Shown: positions 48,050 to 56,897 of the stretch, in pieces | Layout of the letters: each line of letters opens with the position of its first letter | How positions within the stretch are numbered: position 1 is the first letter of the stretch | From: Symsagittifera roscoffensis | Taxonomy: Eukaryota > Xenacoelomorpha > Acoela > Convolutidae | DNA length: 64,000 nt | Assembly (NCBI RefSeq): GCF_963678635.1 | Contig: NC_087071.1 | Location: forward strand, 36,285,438 to 36,349,437 | Direction: 5' to 3' | The notes under the pieces: model-generated | Databases searched by the model: none | What the model was told of the DNA's origin: nothing | The model's input: the letters and a program-made list of their open reading frames with translations, nothing else | Program-made: the position numbers and the translations under genes

Positions 48050-48871
48050 TTCAAAATCATAGCAAACCTCGCTCTTGAGGTTGGCAAAGGTATCTCTGAT
48101 TTCGTCATGCCTTATGTGGGTGTACCCAGCCTTTGCACAGAAAATTTGTCAAATATTTTATCAACCCGGATGAAGAGAGCAAATCAAGGTTTTTGTTTTG
48201 CAAAACGAAATGTAGCGAAAGGCTTTCACAGAAAGTTAAATTGTGTGTATACAACTCAGCGGTTCTATCAATAATAACTTTTGCAGCATTGCCTTTTAAT
48301 AGATGTCGCACTCAGTTACGGAAACAAGAGAAATCCAAAAACGAGCGCTAAAATGGCTGACATATAGTTATAAAAGCAATCGTTTATTTTTGATAAAGAA
48401 CAAATACACTGCCCCTAACTATGTTCATACAGCTTTGCAACCTACAGATTTTGTCAAGCTTTTTTGAAAGCGAAAACGATTTGCAAAAGCGACTAACAAC
48501 AAAGAATTCTGCATTAAATACGAACTATTGACTGCCCAAATTTTAGCCCCAAAAAATCGCGCCGAGGAAGCTCGTGTTGAGTTCTGCTTCAGGTTATCGC
48601 GGATGTTAAATTATCTGCCTGGAAAAAATGGTTCCTTCACAAAGCGGGCTCGAAAACAGACTTCTGAAATTCATGTTGTCTAACCAAATTGCAAAACAAA
48701 ATGAGGTAGATCCGTGCAGATGGATACTGTTCTGTGATTGCGTAAACTGTAGGGATGGATGAAAGGCATTCTAAGAAGATGCGACATGGGAGCAGTTCCA
48801 TCAGATTTATTCTGAAGTTCCACAACAACAACACACCCCGCGATTATAGGAATATCTACGGGATGCGGGTA
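48050..48871 (+). pseudogene. LINE reverse-transcriptase C-terminal remnant, plus strand
   Basis: Across frameshifts it reads SERLSQKVKLCVYNSAVLSI, then ITFAA, RCRTQLRKQEKSKNER, LKWLTYSYKSN and, near 48700, EVDPCRWILFCDCVNCRDG. This is the thumb and Cys-rich end, parallel to NKCTWRIACDC and NKCTWKLLCRCGNC in the minus-strand elements. The 5' part is lost. It runs into the (TAG)n tract at 48872. Confidence 0.65.
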
Positions 48872-48890
48872 ATAGTAGTAGTAGTAGTAT

Positions 48891-48928
<38 letters not shown>

Positions 48929-48929
48929 C
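48872..48929. repeat. (TAG)n microsatellite shared by two convergent LINE ends
   Basis: About nineteen TAG units with one TAT interruption. A plus-strand LINE ends at its left and a minus-strand LINE ends at its right. Confidence 0.9.
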
Positions 48930-49440
48930 TAAGAGAATAGGCTTCAGAGCATTAGCTCTAGGGAATTTCACCCCTTTTACAGTCCATGTTTTATCTCAGT
49001 TTGTTGTAAACATTGCAGTTTCCACATCTGCATAAGAGTTTCCATGTACATTTGTTGACTTCACTGTACATTTTTTTGAAGTATTTCTGGTATATGTAGG
49101 TCAGAGTCGCTTTGCTTGGTCTAAGGCTAAAAGTTGGGCAGGCTCGGATAAGACAGTTGTATAGATGTTTCACTTGTCTGAAAAAATTGTCGTCCGTTCT
49201 TTGCAAGCGGCTTTTTGGGATTTGAAATTCGCCTCTTGATGACTGTCGGGTGATTTCGCATGATTCAGATGGTTTTCGTTCTATTTCTACATCGTAACGA
49301 TTTTCAAGCAGGGCTATTAATATTAAAATGTCGTGCATTTCCATGTATAGGTTCAAAGTTAGCCGGGCTCTACGTCCAGCAGGGTCCACTGACAGCAAAC
49401 TCTATCATTTACCACAGCGGTAACAGCTTCGGAAGAAGGT
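48930..49440 (-). pseudogene. APE-type LINE 3' fragment, minus strand
   Basis: An open stretch of 135 codons (49398-48991, minus) matches the C-terminal end of the element at 45081: LYMEMHDILILIALLENRYDV, then FFRQVKHLYN, ending NKCTWKLLCRCGNCN. Its 3' end has the hairpin AGAGC-atta-GCTCT (48946-48959) next to the (TAG)n tract. Severely 5'-truncated; a different subfamily from the 45081 element. Confidence 0.75.
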
Positions 49441-49503
49441 AGACAGAGAGCCAAAAGCAAGGATAGCATGTCATACTAACCCACTCATACTAACCAAGGT
49501 GGC

Positions 49504-50669
49504 TTGGTCTTCGAGCAGAGAATAAAGTTAATAAGTAGTAAGCTCGATGAAGGAAATGTAAAGGGAGGAAGAAGTCTTGCTGCTTCGGATGACAAAATAG
49601 CTCCTTTTTCAACTGATAACTATGAAAAATTGTTGTCTAAGCACCCGCAGCGAGCCAAATTTGCAGCTCCAAATCCAGAAAAGTTGGATAGTTTTTTCGT
49701 AACCGATTTCGACCTATACAAAGCGATAATGTCCTTTCCAAACGGATCAGCATTAGGTCCTGATAAAATAGTTCCTCAAATTTTTAAAGATCTTGTTAGT
49801 AAGTCGAATGGCAGTGCAGGACTTAATTTTCTGAAGTCGATTACTAAGCTGATAAACCTCATTGGAGATGGCAAAATACCCGAACCACTAAGACCTTTCT
49901 TTTTTGGCGCAAAGCTTATCGCCCTCATAAAGATAGACGGAGGGTTGAGACCGATTGCCATAGGCAACACGCTGAGACGTATCGCGTCTAAATGCGCTGG
50001 AAGCAAGGCCCTCTCCGAGCGACAAAATTTTTTCGGAAACGTACAGGTAGAATGCGGTACCAAACGAGGAGCAGAAATAGCTGCGCACTCGTTTTGAAAC
50101 CTAATTGAACGCCACGACAATCCAAATGCACTGTTCTTTTAAAACTAAATTTTAAGAATGCCTTTAACTTTTTAAACAGAGAATCAATGCTGAATCATGT
50201 TTTTTCAAATCGCCCCGAATTGTATAATTACACCCATTGCGCGTATGGTAAACCTAGTTACCTTTTTTACGGAAGCTCTGTCATAATGTCAGAAGACGGA
50301 ACTCAGCAAGGTGATCCTGAAGGCCCACCCCTTTTTGCGGAAACAATTCATACACTAGTCAAACAGTTGGAGTCGAAAATTAACATCTGGTATTTAGATG
50401 ATGGGAATTTAGCCGACGACTATAAGGTAGTACTCCGGGACCTTAAAAACATTCTGAAATCGGAACAAATTTACGGCCTGAGCTTAAACACTGAGAAGTG
50501 TGAACTTTGTTTTTTTGGACCGACTACTAGTACACAGTATAATTCAATTTTAACACAATTTCGAAAAATATGCCCCCAAAATAAAAATAAAAACAAAAGA
50601 AGAACTCCTCATTTTAGGATCTCCAATCGGCGATTTTTGCCGAAAAGAGTTGCTCGACAAAAAAAATAG
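49504..50669 (+). pseudogene. RLE-type LINE reverse transcriptase, frameshifted
   Basis: The first open part (49504-50097) includes GSALGPDKIVPQIFKDL and GGLRPIAIGNTLRRIASKC. After a damaged stretch (50098-50185) the second part (50187-50669) has GTQQGDPEGPPLFAETIH (motif B) and IWYLDDGNLADDY with the YLDD active site intact (50391-50402). In the damaged stretch the motif A region can be followed as F-K-T-K-F-K-N-A-F-N through frame changes; the expected Asp is Lys. The element is therefore dead in more than one way. Confidence 0.75.
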
Positions 50670-51842
50670 GGAGCTTGAAAAAATCTCGGATGTCATTGAC
50701 AAACTAGACGCCCATTATGGTTTTTACCTCCTGAAAAATTGCTTTAGCATGCAAAAACTCCTATATTTTGCAAAATGATTTTTTGGAACGCTACGATAAA
50801 TTACTAAGAAATTCGTTATGCAAGGTCACTAACGTGAAAATGGATGATAACCAGTTTTTGCAAACAGTTCTCCCGGCAGCCAAAGGTGGCTTGGGCGTTT
50901 CTTCCGCTCATCTACTCGCTTTACCCGCTTTCTTAGCCTCAGCAGTAGGAGCGAAAGATGCCTTGAGCGAAATCTTTGGTTTGGAGCATGTGGATGGAAC
51001 CTATGATGATGCGCTTAAACAGTGGTTTGACCTTAGAAAAATTGAAATGGCTCCGGAAAATGAAAGCCAAAAAAATTGGACGGAGCCAGTTTTTTTGACA
51101 GCGAAATTGCAGACTTGATTTTACGACTCGAAGCAACGGACGTAAAAAGGTTCAACGCGTTCCAAGATAGATTTGGCTCCCAATGGTTGAACGTCATCCC
51201 GTGCAAAAATTTAAGGTTAAAACTGTCGAACCAACAACTCAGAATTGCGATAGGACTTCGATTAGGATCAAAAGTATGCGAACGGCATAAATGCGTGTGC
51301 GGAAAAGACGTTACCGAGGATGGTTGGCATGGTTTTTCTTGCCTCAAAAGTGCAGGGAGAGTCTCTAGGCATCAAACCTGAATGCCCTTATAAAGCAGAG
51401 TCTATCATCTACTCACATTCTGTCTGTTTTAGAACCACGGCACCTCTACAGGACCGATCAGAAGCGACCAGACGGTGTGACGCTCGTTCCATGGGCTGAT
51501 GGTAAGCAGCTCTTGTGGGATGTAACGGTAGTAGACTCCTTAGCTCCTTGTAGGATTAATGTCGGGTCTCTTTGTAACCCTGGTACGGCTGCCGCTGAAG
51601 CGGAAGAGCGAAAAACTGACAAGTATAGAGATCTTGTAAATGATGGATATCTTTTTCAACCGCTAGCTTTTGAAATTCAGGGCGCGGACGGCCCCAGCAC
51701 AGAAGTTTTTTTGAGCAAGCTTTGTAAGAACCTACGCATATGCACTGAGGAACCCAGAGCAGGCAGTTTTTTCAAACAGAGAATCTCCCTGGCAATACAG
51801 ATTGCGAACGCCGCTTGCATACTCGGAACAATAAATGACTAA
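50670..51842 (+). pseudogene. RLE-type LINE C-terminal region with Cys/His motif and PD-(D/E)XK nuclease
   Basis: Frame fragments read in order ELEKISDVIDKLDAHYGF, then LPAAKGGLGVSSAHLLALPA, RFNAFQDRFGSQWLN, and CVCGKDVTEDGWHGFSC (C-x-C-x9-H-x3-C). The last open part (51477-51842, open upstream to about 51450) has KRPDGVTLVPW, LLWDVTVVDS and KTDKYRDLV. This is the spacing of catalytic PD, D and K-Y in R2-type nucleases: codons 51468-51473, 51519-51521 and 51621-51626. It ends ACILGTIND and TAA. Confidence 0.75.
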
Positions 51843-51860
51843 ATAACTTTCGACGAAATT

Positions 51861-52689
51861 TTTTACTTGTAACACTTGTATATTATATTATCTCGTGTCG
51901 AGTTGCGTGTTCTTTTTGAAGAAACGTAACCCGTATTGACTTAAACACTTGTCATCTTCTTTTATCATTATCACTTCCATATCTAGAAAACTCCAAGGAT
52001 TTTGACTGGAATACATGATGAAGGGACTCATGACAGTAACCTCGGTTACTATGATACTTTTGACCTTCTGATTACCTCAGAGAGCAACTACCGTCTTACG
52101 ATCTGACCTCTGTGGGGACTTCTGTGGGAGGAGTAGAGATAACCTTTGAAACTCGGTCTAAGGGTTCTTTGAAGCGTCTCTACTAGTGGGACCTTTCGAC
52201 TCTGTAATCAATCCTTACAACCGAAGATCCTTACATCCTTCTTAGAGGAAGAGTCGAGGACACGTTTTCTTGTGGATCGTTTTTTATGTTCCTAGAAACT
52301 TGTTCATCAGTTCCACTCGACGTGTGATAACCAACTCACTAAACAGATAGAACAAGCAAAAGAAATTTTTTGAAGAAAGTACGCACCCAACCGTACAATT
52401 AGATGTCGGCTATACTCTTAGTTACTTGATAACACGAAAATAAAAGAATGAGCTTAAGGGGATTTTGTATTTCGAATTGGGAAGGAATCTAGCCGGAGAA
52501 AAAGTTGAACGTTGTAGTAGCCCTCCGAATAGCTGAAAGATAGTAGTAAAGACATTGAATGAAAAAAGAGTTTTTTTCTTGGAAAGTTGGGAGATCTTTG
52601 GATAGTTTTTTTTTAAAAATTTCATCGGACCTGAAGCAAATCTTTAAATAAGGTAACAAAGCAAAATCTAATGACAAGCAAGTTTTTTC
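51861..52689. other. Unrecognised, no frame
   Basis: Moderately G+C-rich in 52000-52330, without an open frame of note. It holds the short inverted repeat GTAACC-tc-GGTTAC (near 52038-52051). It separates two copies of the RLE element and could be element untranslated sequence or old host DNA. Confidence 0.4.
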
Positions 52690-52899
52690 ATTAGTTCTAC
52701 CGGCAGCCAAAGGTGGCCTGGGTGATCGTTCTGCTCGCCTAGGAACTTCGTCTGCTTTTTAGCCACAGCACTAGGAGCGAAAGCTACCTTAAGCAAAGTC
52801 TTTGTTTGGAGGTGGAGGGTGGAACATATGATGTATTGAAACTTCGGTTTGATTCAGCTAAATGTAACGTAGCTCTGGAAATTAATTATAAGAAATTTA

Positions 52900-54015
52900 A
52901 AATGTTAATCCATATGTTTTCGCACATTTTGTGCATCACTCAGGATAAAATTTTTTAAAAAAAAATTTACAAAACGATGAAAGATCTCAAAAATGAGAAA
53001 CATGTCTAATATGCTCTGAGTCTTTTTGACCAATCAAATTTAAGCAACTGTAATTACATAATAAATTACGTAATCATTAGTAACATTTTCGTGTAAATTT
53101 CTGAGATTTTTTTAGGTTTCTGTTCTTTCATGGTTATAAAATTTCGATTTGGGAATATTTTTGATTCTGACATGTCAGTTTTTTAACTTTTAGACATCGA
53201 CCCTTGTGGCTAAATGTTGGACTGTCTGGCCGACATAGGTGAAGTTACATCAACTACATGCAAGCTTATACGCCACTTTGGTTCTCAGTTCACGAGCAAA
53301 GGAAGTTTTCAGGGATGGCAAGCAAGTTTTTTTTTCTTGTTGTAAAAACTATTTGTGCCCCGGATATTTGCCGAACCTTTGCAGCTAACAGTTGAGATGG
53401 ATTGCCTCGATATTGCATTGTAAAAAGGGGGTGAGTCTTCCAACCGTTTATCTTTTCTCGGTTCTGATGCCTTAACCTCTAAACTTTTCTTTCCCTAAAT
53501 GATCTTGTTAAGAGTTTCAAACACGGATTTTGATTTTCAATCCTTTGTTTCCAATTTTTTCCCAATGCCTGGTCAAAACTTTCCCATTTTGAGGTACTTC
53601 TGAAAACCCTATGAACCGTCCCTTCAATAACGTTTCTTTTGTACTGCAAAGGTGCGCAACCTCTGAAATTTAGAATGGCACCGGTATCAGTGGGTTTTTG
53701 GTACCACCCACATGTGACTTTTTTTCCTGAGTTCACGCTGACCTTTAAATCCAAAAAGGCCAAATTATCGTTACTATCAAGTTCTTCTATGGTGAACTGC
53801 AAGTTTGGATGCAACTTATTGGCAGCCTCGAGAACTAACCCAGGATTGCCCTTGACAGTTCTAACTATCGACCACAGTCGTCCACATATCTTATAAAAAC
53901 TTTAACACCATTCTCAGACCGATCTGCTTCCTGTTGTTTTTTGCAAGTAATACAAAACCATACTGTTTCAGCGATAACTGCGTATTCGGATTCCGATATG
54001 TTACCTGAAAATTAG
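52900..54015 (-). mobile_element. Penelope-like element, minus strand, inserted in RLE relic
   Basis: The order on the minus strand is: end of reverse transcriptase, linker, a partial GIY-YIG start (AYKLACS-stop-CNFTYVGQTVQHL, about 53275-53200), then a ~300-base 3' flank similar to 33000-33260. The GIY-YIG domain breaks off soon after TVQHLA, so part of the endonuclease is deleted. Confidence 0.7.
53479..53935 (-). pseudogene. Penelope-like reverse transcriptase, C-terminal part
   Basis: The minus strand reads VKVFIRYVDDCGR with the catalytic YVDD (plus coordinates 53877-53888). After a frame change comes HPNLQFTIEELDSN, then LAFLDLKVSV, WYQKPTDTGAILNF and CAPLQYKRNVIEG. The H.NL.FT.E and L.FLD..V...... 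then KPTDT...L.. motifs are diagnostic of Penelope-like polymerases (family knowledge), which are related to telomerase reverse transcriptase. Open for 111 codons after the frameshift. Confidence 0.8.
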
Positions 54016-54660
54016 GATCAAAATTCTGAAAATTAGTTTCAAAAAAGTTAGACGGAGCCCGTTTTTGATTATGAAAATTCTCAAATGATTTAATGCTTAA
54101 CAGGATAATTTCGGATCACAATGTTTGAATGTCTTGTTGTGTGTAAAAATCTAAGGGTAAAATTGACAAATCAGCAGCTTAGAATCGATATCTGACTACG
54201 CGTAAGTTCAGAATTTTGTAGAAAATTATTCGTTTGGTAAAGATGAAAACTGCAGTGAGATTCTTTAGGCTTTCATATTTGAATGCCCCTATGAAGCAAG
54301 GTTTTATCCGCCACTCTCATTCCTTCTCTTTTAGAGCCACGATGCCTCCACAGGACATATCAGAAGCGACCAGACGGTTTGACGCTCGTCCCCTGCTCCC
54401 TAGCCCTTAGTTGAATAAGAGCAGGCTCGGTTTGTAACCCCGGAACGGCGGCGGCCGAAGCGTAATATTGCAGAACTTAGAGATGTAATTAATGGTGGAT
54501 CTATTATTTAACCAAAAGCTTTTGAAATTCAAATTTTTCTTAGATAGCTATGCAAAAACTTGAGCCCAAGTAGAGATCAACTCAGGGCAGGTAGTTTGTA
54601 AAGCAGAGAACTCCCTCGCTTTATTGATGATAAAAACTTCTTTCGAAGAAATTTTTTTAT

Positions 54661-54979
54661 TTGTTGAGACAACGGAATAAAAGCGTCATTTAGAATAAGT
54701 ATCTGATTGACATGCAGCCTCATATCAGGTCAATCTTTTCGAGTTTCTTTCAACCCCGGTTTATTATTTCCAGGTGTTAGTTTTTTTCAATCTGATTGGC
54801 TTGATTCCCATGGTTTGCATGGTTTTTTGAATGTATGAAATGATTAACGACTGGTGATGTAACTTCTGTTGCCTGTCGATCTTGACTTTATATTTTTGTT
54901 TTTATTTTTGCCATAATTTACTTAATGGAATTAATTCTATCATCATCATCATTGTTTCTGACCTTCTAATTTATATCAG
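54661..54979. other. Non-coding, nothing recognised
   Basis: AT-rich spacer ending in the TTTATATCAG acceptor-like tract before the unassigned exon. Confidence 0.45.
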
Positions 54980-55173
54980 GTTGTGAGGTAGAACTTGGAT
55001 TAGATTACCACCTTGCCGAGATTTGTCAACAGTTTAGAAGTACCAGCAAGCGAAAAATTTATAAACCACCTGCGATTTTTAACGGTGTCAAAAGACTTCA
55101 GAAAAAAGACCTGCACAATTATAGGAATTTGAGACTCCAAAATATTCCGAAGGTGACACTTATTTTAAGGTAA
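54980..55173 (+). CDS. Unassigned probable exon (63 open codons, then TAA)
   Basis: After TTATATCAG (ending 54979) one frame is open for 63 codons: CEVELGLDYHLAEICQQFRS, then KRKIYKPPAIFNGVKRLQKK and NYRNLRLQNIPKVTLILR, with TAA at 55171-55173. A donor GGTAATT overlaps the stop (exon end 55169), so the exon may be terminal or internal. Its codons are less AT-rich than the flanks and the peptide is basic with alternating hydrophobics, unlike chance frames nearby. I do not recognise the family. Splicing it onto the ELP2 exon would put ELP2 out of frame, so it is either the end of an upstream gene or a non-coding leader. Confidence 0.45.
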
Positions 55174-55274
55174 TTTTCCTCAAAATAGTTTTAGCTTACT
55201 TTTCAGTAAACGATGAACGTTAACTTCATTTTAGTTTTCTGATGTTTTTTGGTTTAAGTATTTCTTGTTTTTAG

Positions 55275-56519
55275 AAAAAACGATGGCAACACAAAATAGT
55301 TCGTTAAATGTTCAGTTTGAAAACTGCTTTGCGGCTGTGAACCGATCGCCAAATTGCCTTAAATGGGTGAGCGGTAATCATTTTGTGACAGCTGCACATC
55401 GAACTGTTGTGTTGTACGAAGTCGGTTGTAGTATTCTGAATTATTCAAAAGCTCTCTTCAACTTAAACGGTCATGATTTTGTTATTAGTTGTCTTGAAAC
55501 CTTAGTTTTTTACGAATCCGTTGTAATTGCTACTGGTGATAAAAAAGGGAACGTTATTCTATGGAAACTATCCAAAGACGGCGTAAAATGGAGTTACGGT
55601 TCTTGTACTTCGCTGAAAAATATTCACACTATGTCTATCAACTGCATCAAGCTTTTATCTACTTCTGGAGGTTTTATTACCCTTTCTTGCGGAGACAACC
55701 AAGTAAAATTTTCGTCTGTTAAATTTTTGAGCTCTTCAAACTCCGAATTTACGTTAAGCTCTTCATCAGAAATCGATCTTAAGCAAGGTATTGCGTTTCA
55801 AATTGATGCTATTGTTACGAATGATGGCTCTTTATTTGTGTTTGCTGCGCTAGATGATTGTTGTTTGCACATTTACCTTTCGGAAATGGCTTCATTAGGT
55901 TCAGATTTAAGTAAGACGAATTTCAATGAAGTTTTCAAAAGCGAACCATTTGGAGATTGGATTCGTGGAATCTCACTGATTTATCTGCCTGAGTCCAGCT
56001 CAGATTTTCTCGCCAGTGACGTCATATTGGTCGCCGTTGGAAGTCAGGATAACCTTGTTCAAATTTTTGGAGTTTACAAAAACGACAGGGATGGATCTCT
56101 TGATGACACTGAGTCTTCGCTTAGAAAGACTCAGATTGTAAATTTAGAAAAAAAGACTCTTTGGAATATTTACCCCGAATCAATTTTGAGCGCTCATACT
56201 GACAAGGTAAGAAATGATATACAATGTTTAACTAAACATAAATTGTTAAGTGGAAGATTGGAATTAAATCAACTCATCAGCAAAGCTGATTTGCTTTAGG
56301 TGTTCTCAGTGCAATTTCTGAACTACAAATTTTCACAAAGAGAAATTGCCCTCCTTTCCTCCAGTTTTGACCGCTCTGTAGTTTTATGGTCTTTCACGTT
56401 AGTAGATGCTCAGACTGGGCTGTGTAATCTCGGTGTGAATGGAGGTGAGAGTAACTTGTCTTCGAATGCTGTGTGGGAAGACGTGATGCGAGTAGGGGAC
56501 GTTGGAGGAAATGATTTAG
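55275..56519 (+). CDS. ELP2: Elongator complex subunit 2 (ELP2), first two coding exons
   Basis: ATG at 55283 lies eight bases after the acceptor-like TTTTTAG. Exons 55275-56206 and 56300-56519 give 381 residues, about half of the ~800-residue family length. Recognisable blocks: FNLNGHDFVISCL (59-71), GDKKGNVILWKL (85-96), DDCCLHIY (191-198), DWIRGISLIYLP (225-236), GSQDNLVQIFGVYK (253-266), SAHTDKV, LLSSSFDRSVVLWSF (326-340) and RVGDVGGNDLG at the end. They match ELP2's double WD40 propeller, including the DWIRG and RVGEVGGN.LG signatures. ELP2 scaffolds the Elongator complex, which modifies wobble uridines in tRNA. The C-terminal half is not found in the remaining 7.5 kb, so a long intron or truncation follows. 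Confidence 0.85.
56207..56299 (+). other. 93-base ELP2 intron
   Basis: GTAAGA at the donor, TGCTTTAG at the acceptor, phase 0. Skipping it joins SAHTDK to VFSVQFLNY, which restores the ELP2 pattern. Much shorter than the kilobase-scale RIN introns. Confidence 0.85.
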
Positions 56520-56533
56520 GTAAAACATGATTT

Positions 56534-56562
56534 CATCTATCTATCTATCTATCTATCTATCT

Positions 56563-56610
<48 letters not shown>

Positions 56611-56629
56611 CTATCTATCTTCTATCTAT
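56534..56629. repeat. (CTAT)n microsatellite
   Basis: About 23 tetranucleotide units with a few TTC interruptions, starting 14 bases after the ELP2 exon 2 donor. Confidence 0.95.
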
Positions 56630-56897
56630 TATTTAATTGGCGTTTCACGTGACACATGTTTAAGAAGTCCCTATTTTGACGTGTTAAAGAAGTCCCTATT
56701 TTTGCATGTTTAAGTTTTTTCAACGTATTATTTTTTGCATATTTAACGAAAATGTTTTTGCTCGTTTAAGCTATACCGTAGGTTAAAATGCTTAAGAAAT
56801 TTCATTTGGCTCATGTTTAAGTCTGTTGGTCTGTTAAAAGGGCGAAAAATTGCAAGATTTGAAAATTTTATATATATACATACGTTCTATACATTCC
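56630..56897. repeat. Short period: CATGTTTAAG-type repeats
   Basis: Degenerate units such as AAGAAGTCCCTATTTT and (C)ATGTTTAAG recur every 20-30 bases between 56650 and 56830. It is a small decayed minisatellite bordering the main array. Confidence 0.55.

Larger units (their letters stand above)
49441..51860 (+). mobile_element. Non-LTR retrotransposon with C-terminal restriction-like endonuclease, inactive
   Basis: The plus strand carries a reverse transcriptase followed by a Cys/His motif and an RLE domain. That order is found in the R2/R4/NeSL/CRE-type branch of LINEs, which cut DNA with a PD-(D/E)XK nuclease and often insert at fixed sites. The 5' end is truncated, at least four frame changes are present, and no 3' tail or target duplication was recognised. 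The clade cannot be fixed by eye. Confidence 0.75.
52690..54660 (+). pseudogene. Older relic of the RLE-type LINE, split by a Penelope insertion
   Basis: The left part (52690-52890) matches 50870-51060 (CCGGCAGCCAAAGGTGGCCT, then GGAGCGAAAG). The right part (54037-54650) matches 51070-51790 (GACGGAGCC, then CATATCAGAAGCGACCAGAC, then the TTGTAACCCCGGAACGGC region). No frame survives. Between them lies minus-strand Penelope DNA. The flanks CTGGAAATTAATT and CTGAAAATTAGTT may be its diverged target duplication. Confidence 0.7.
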
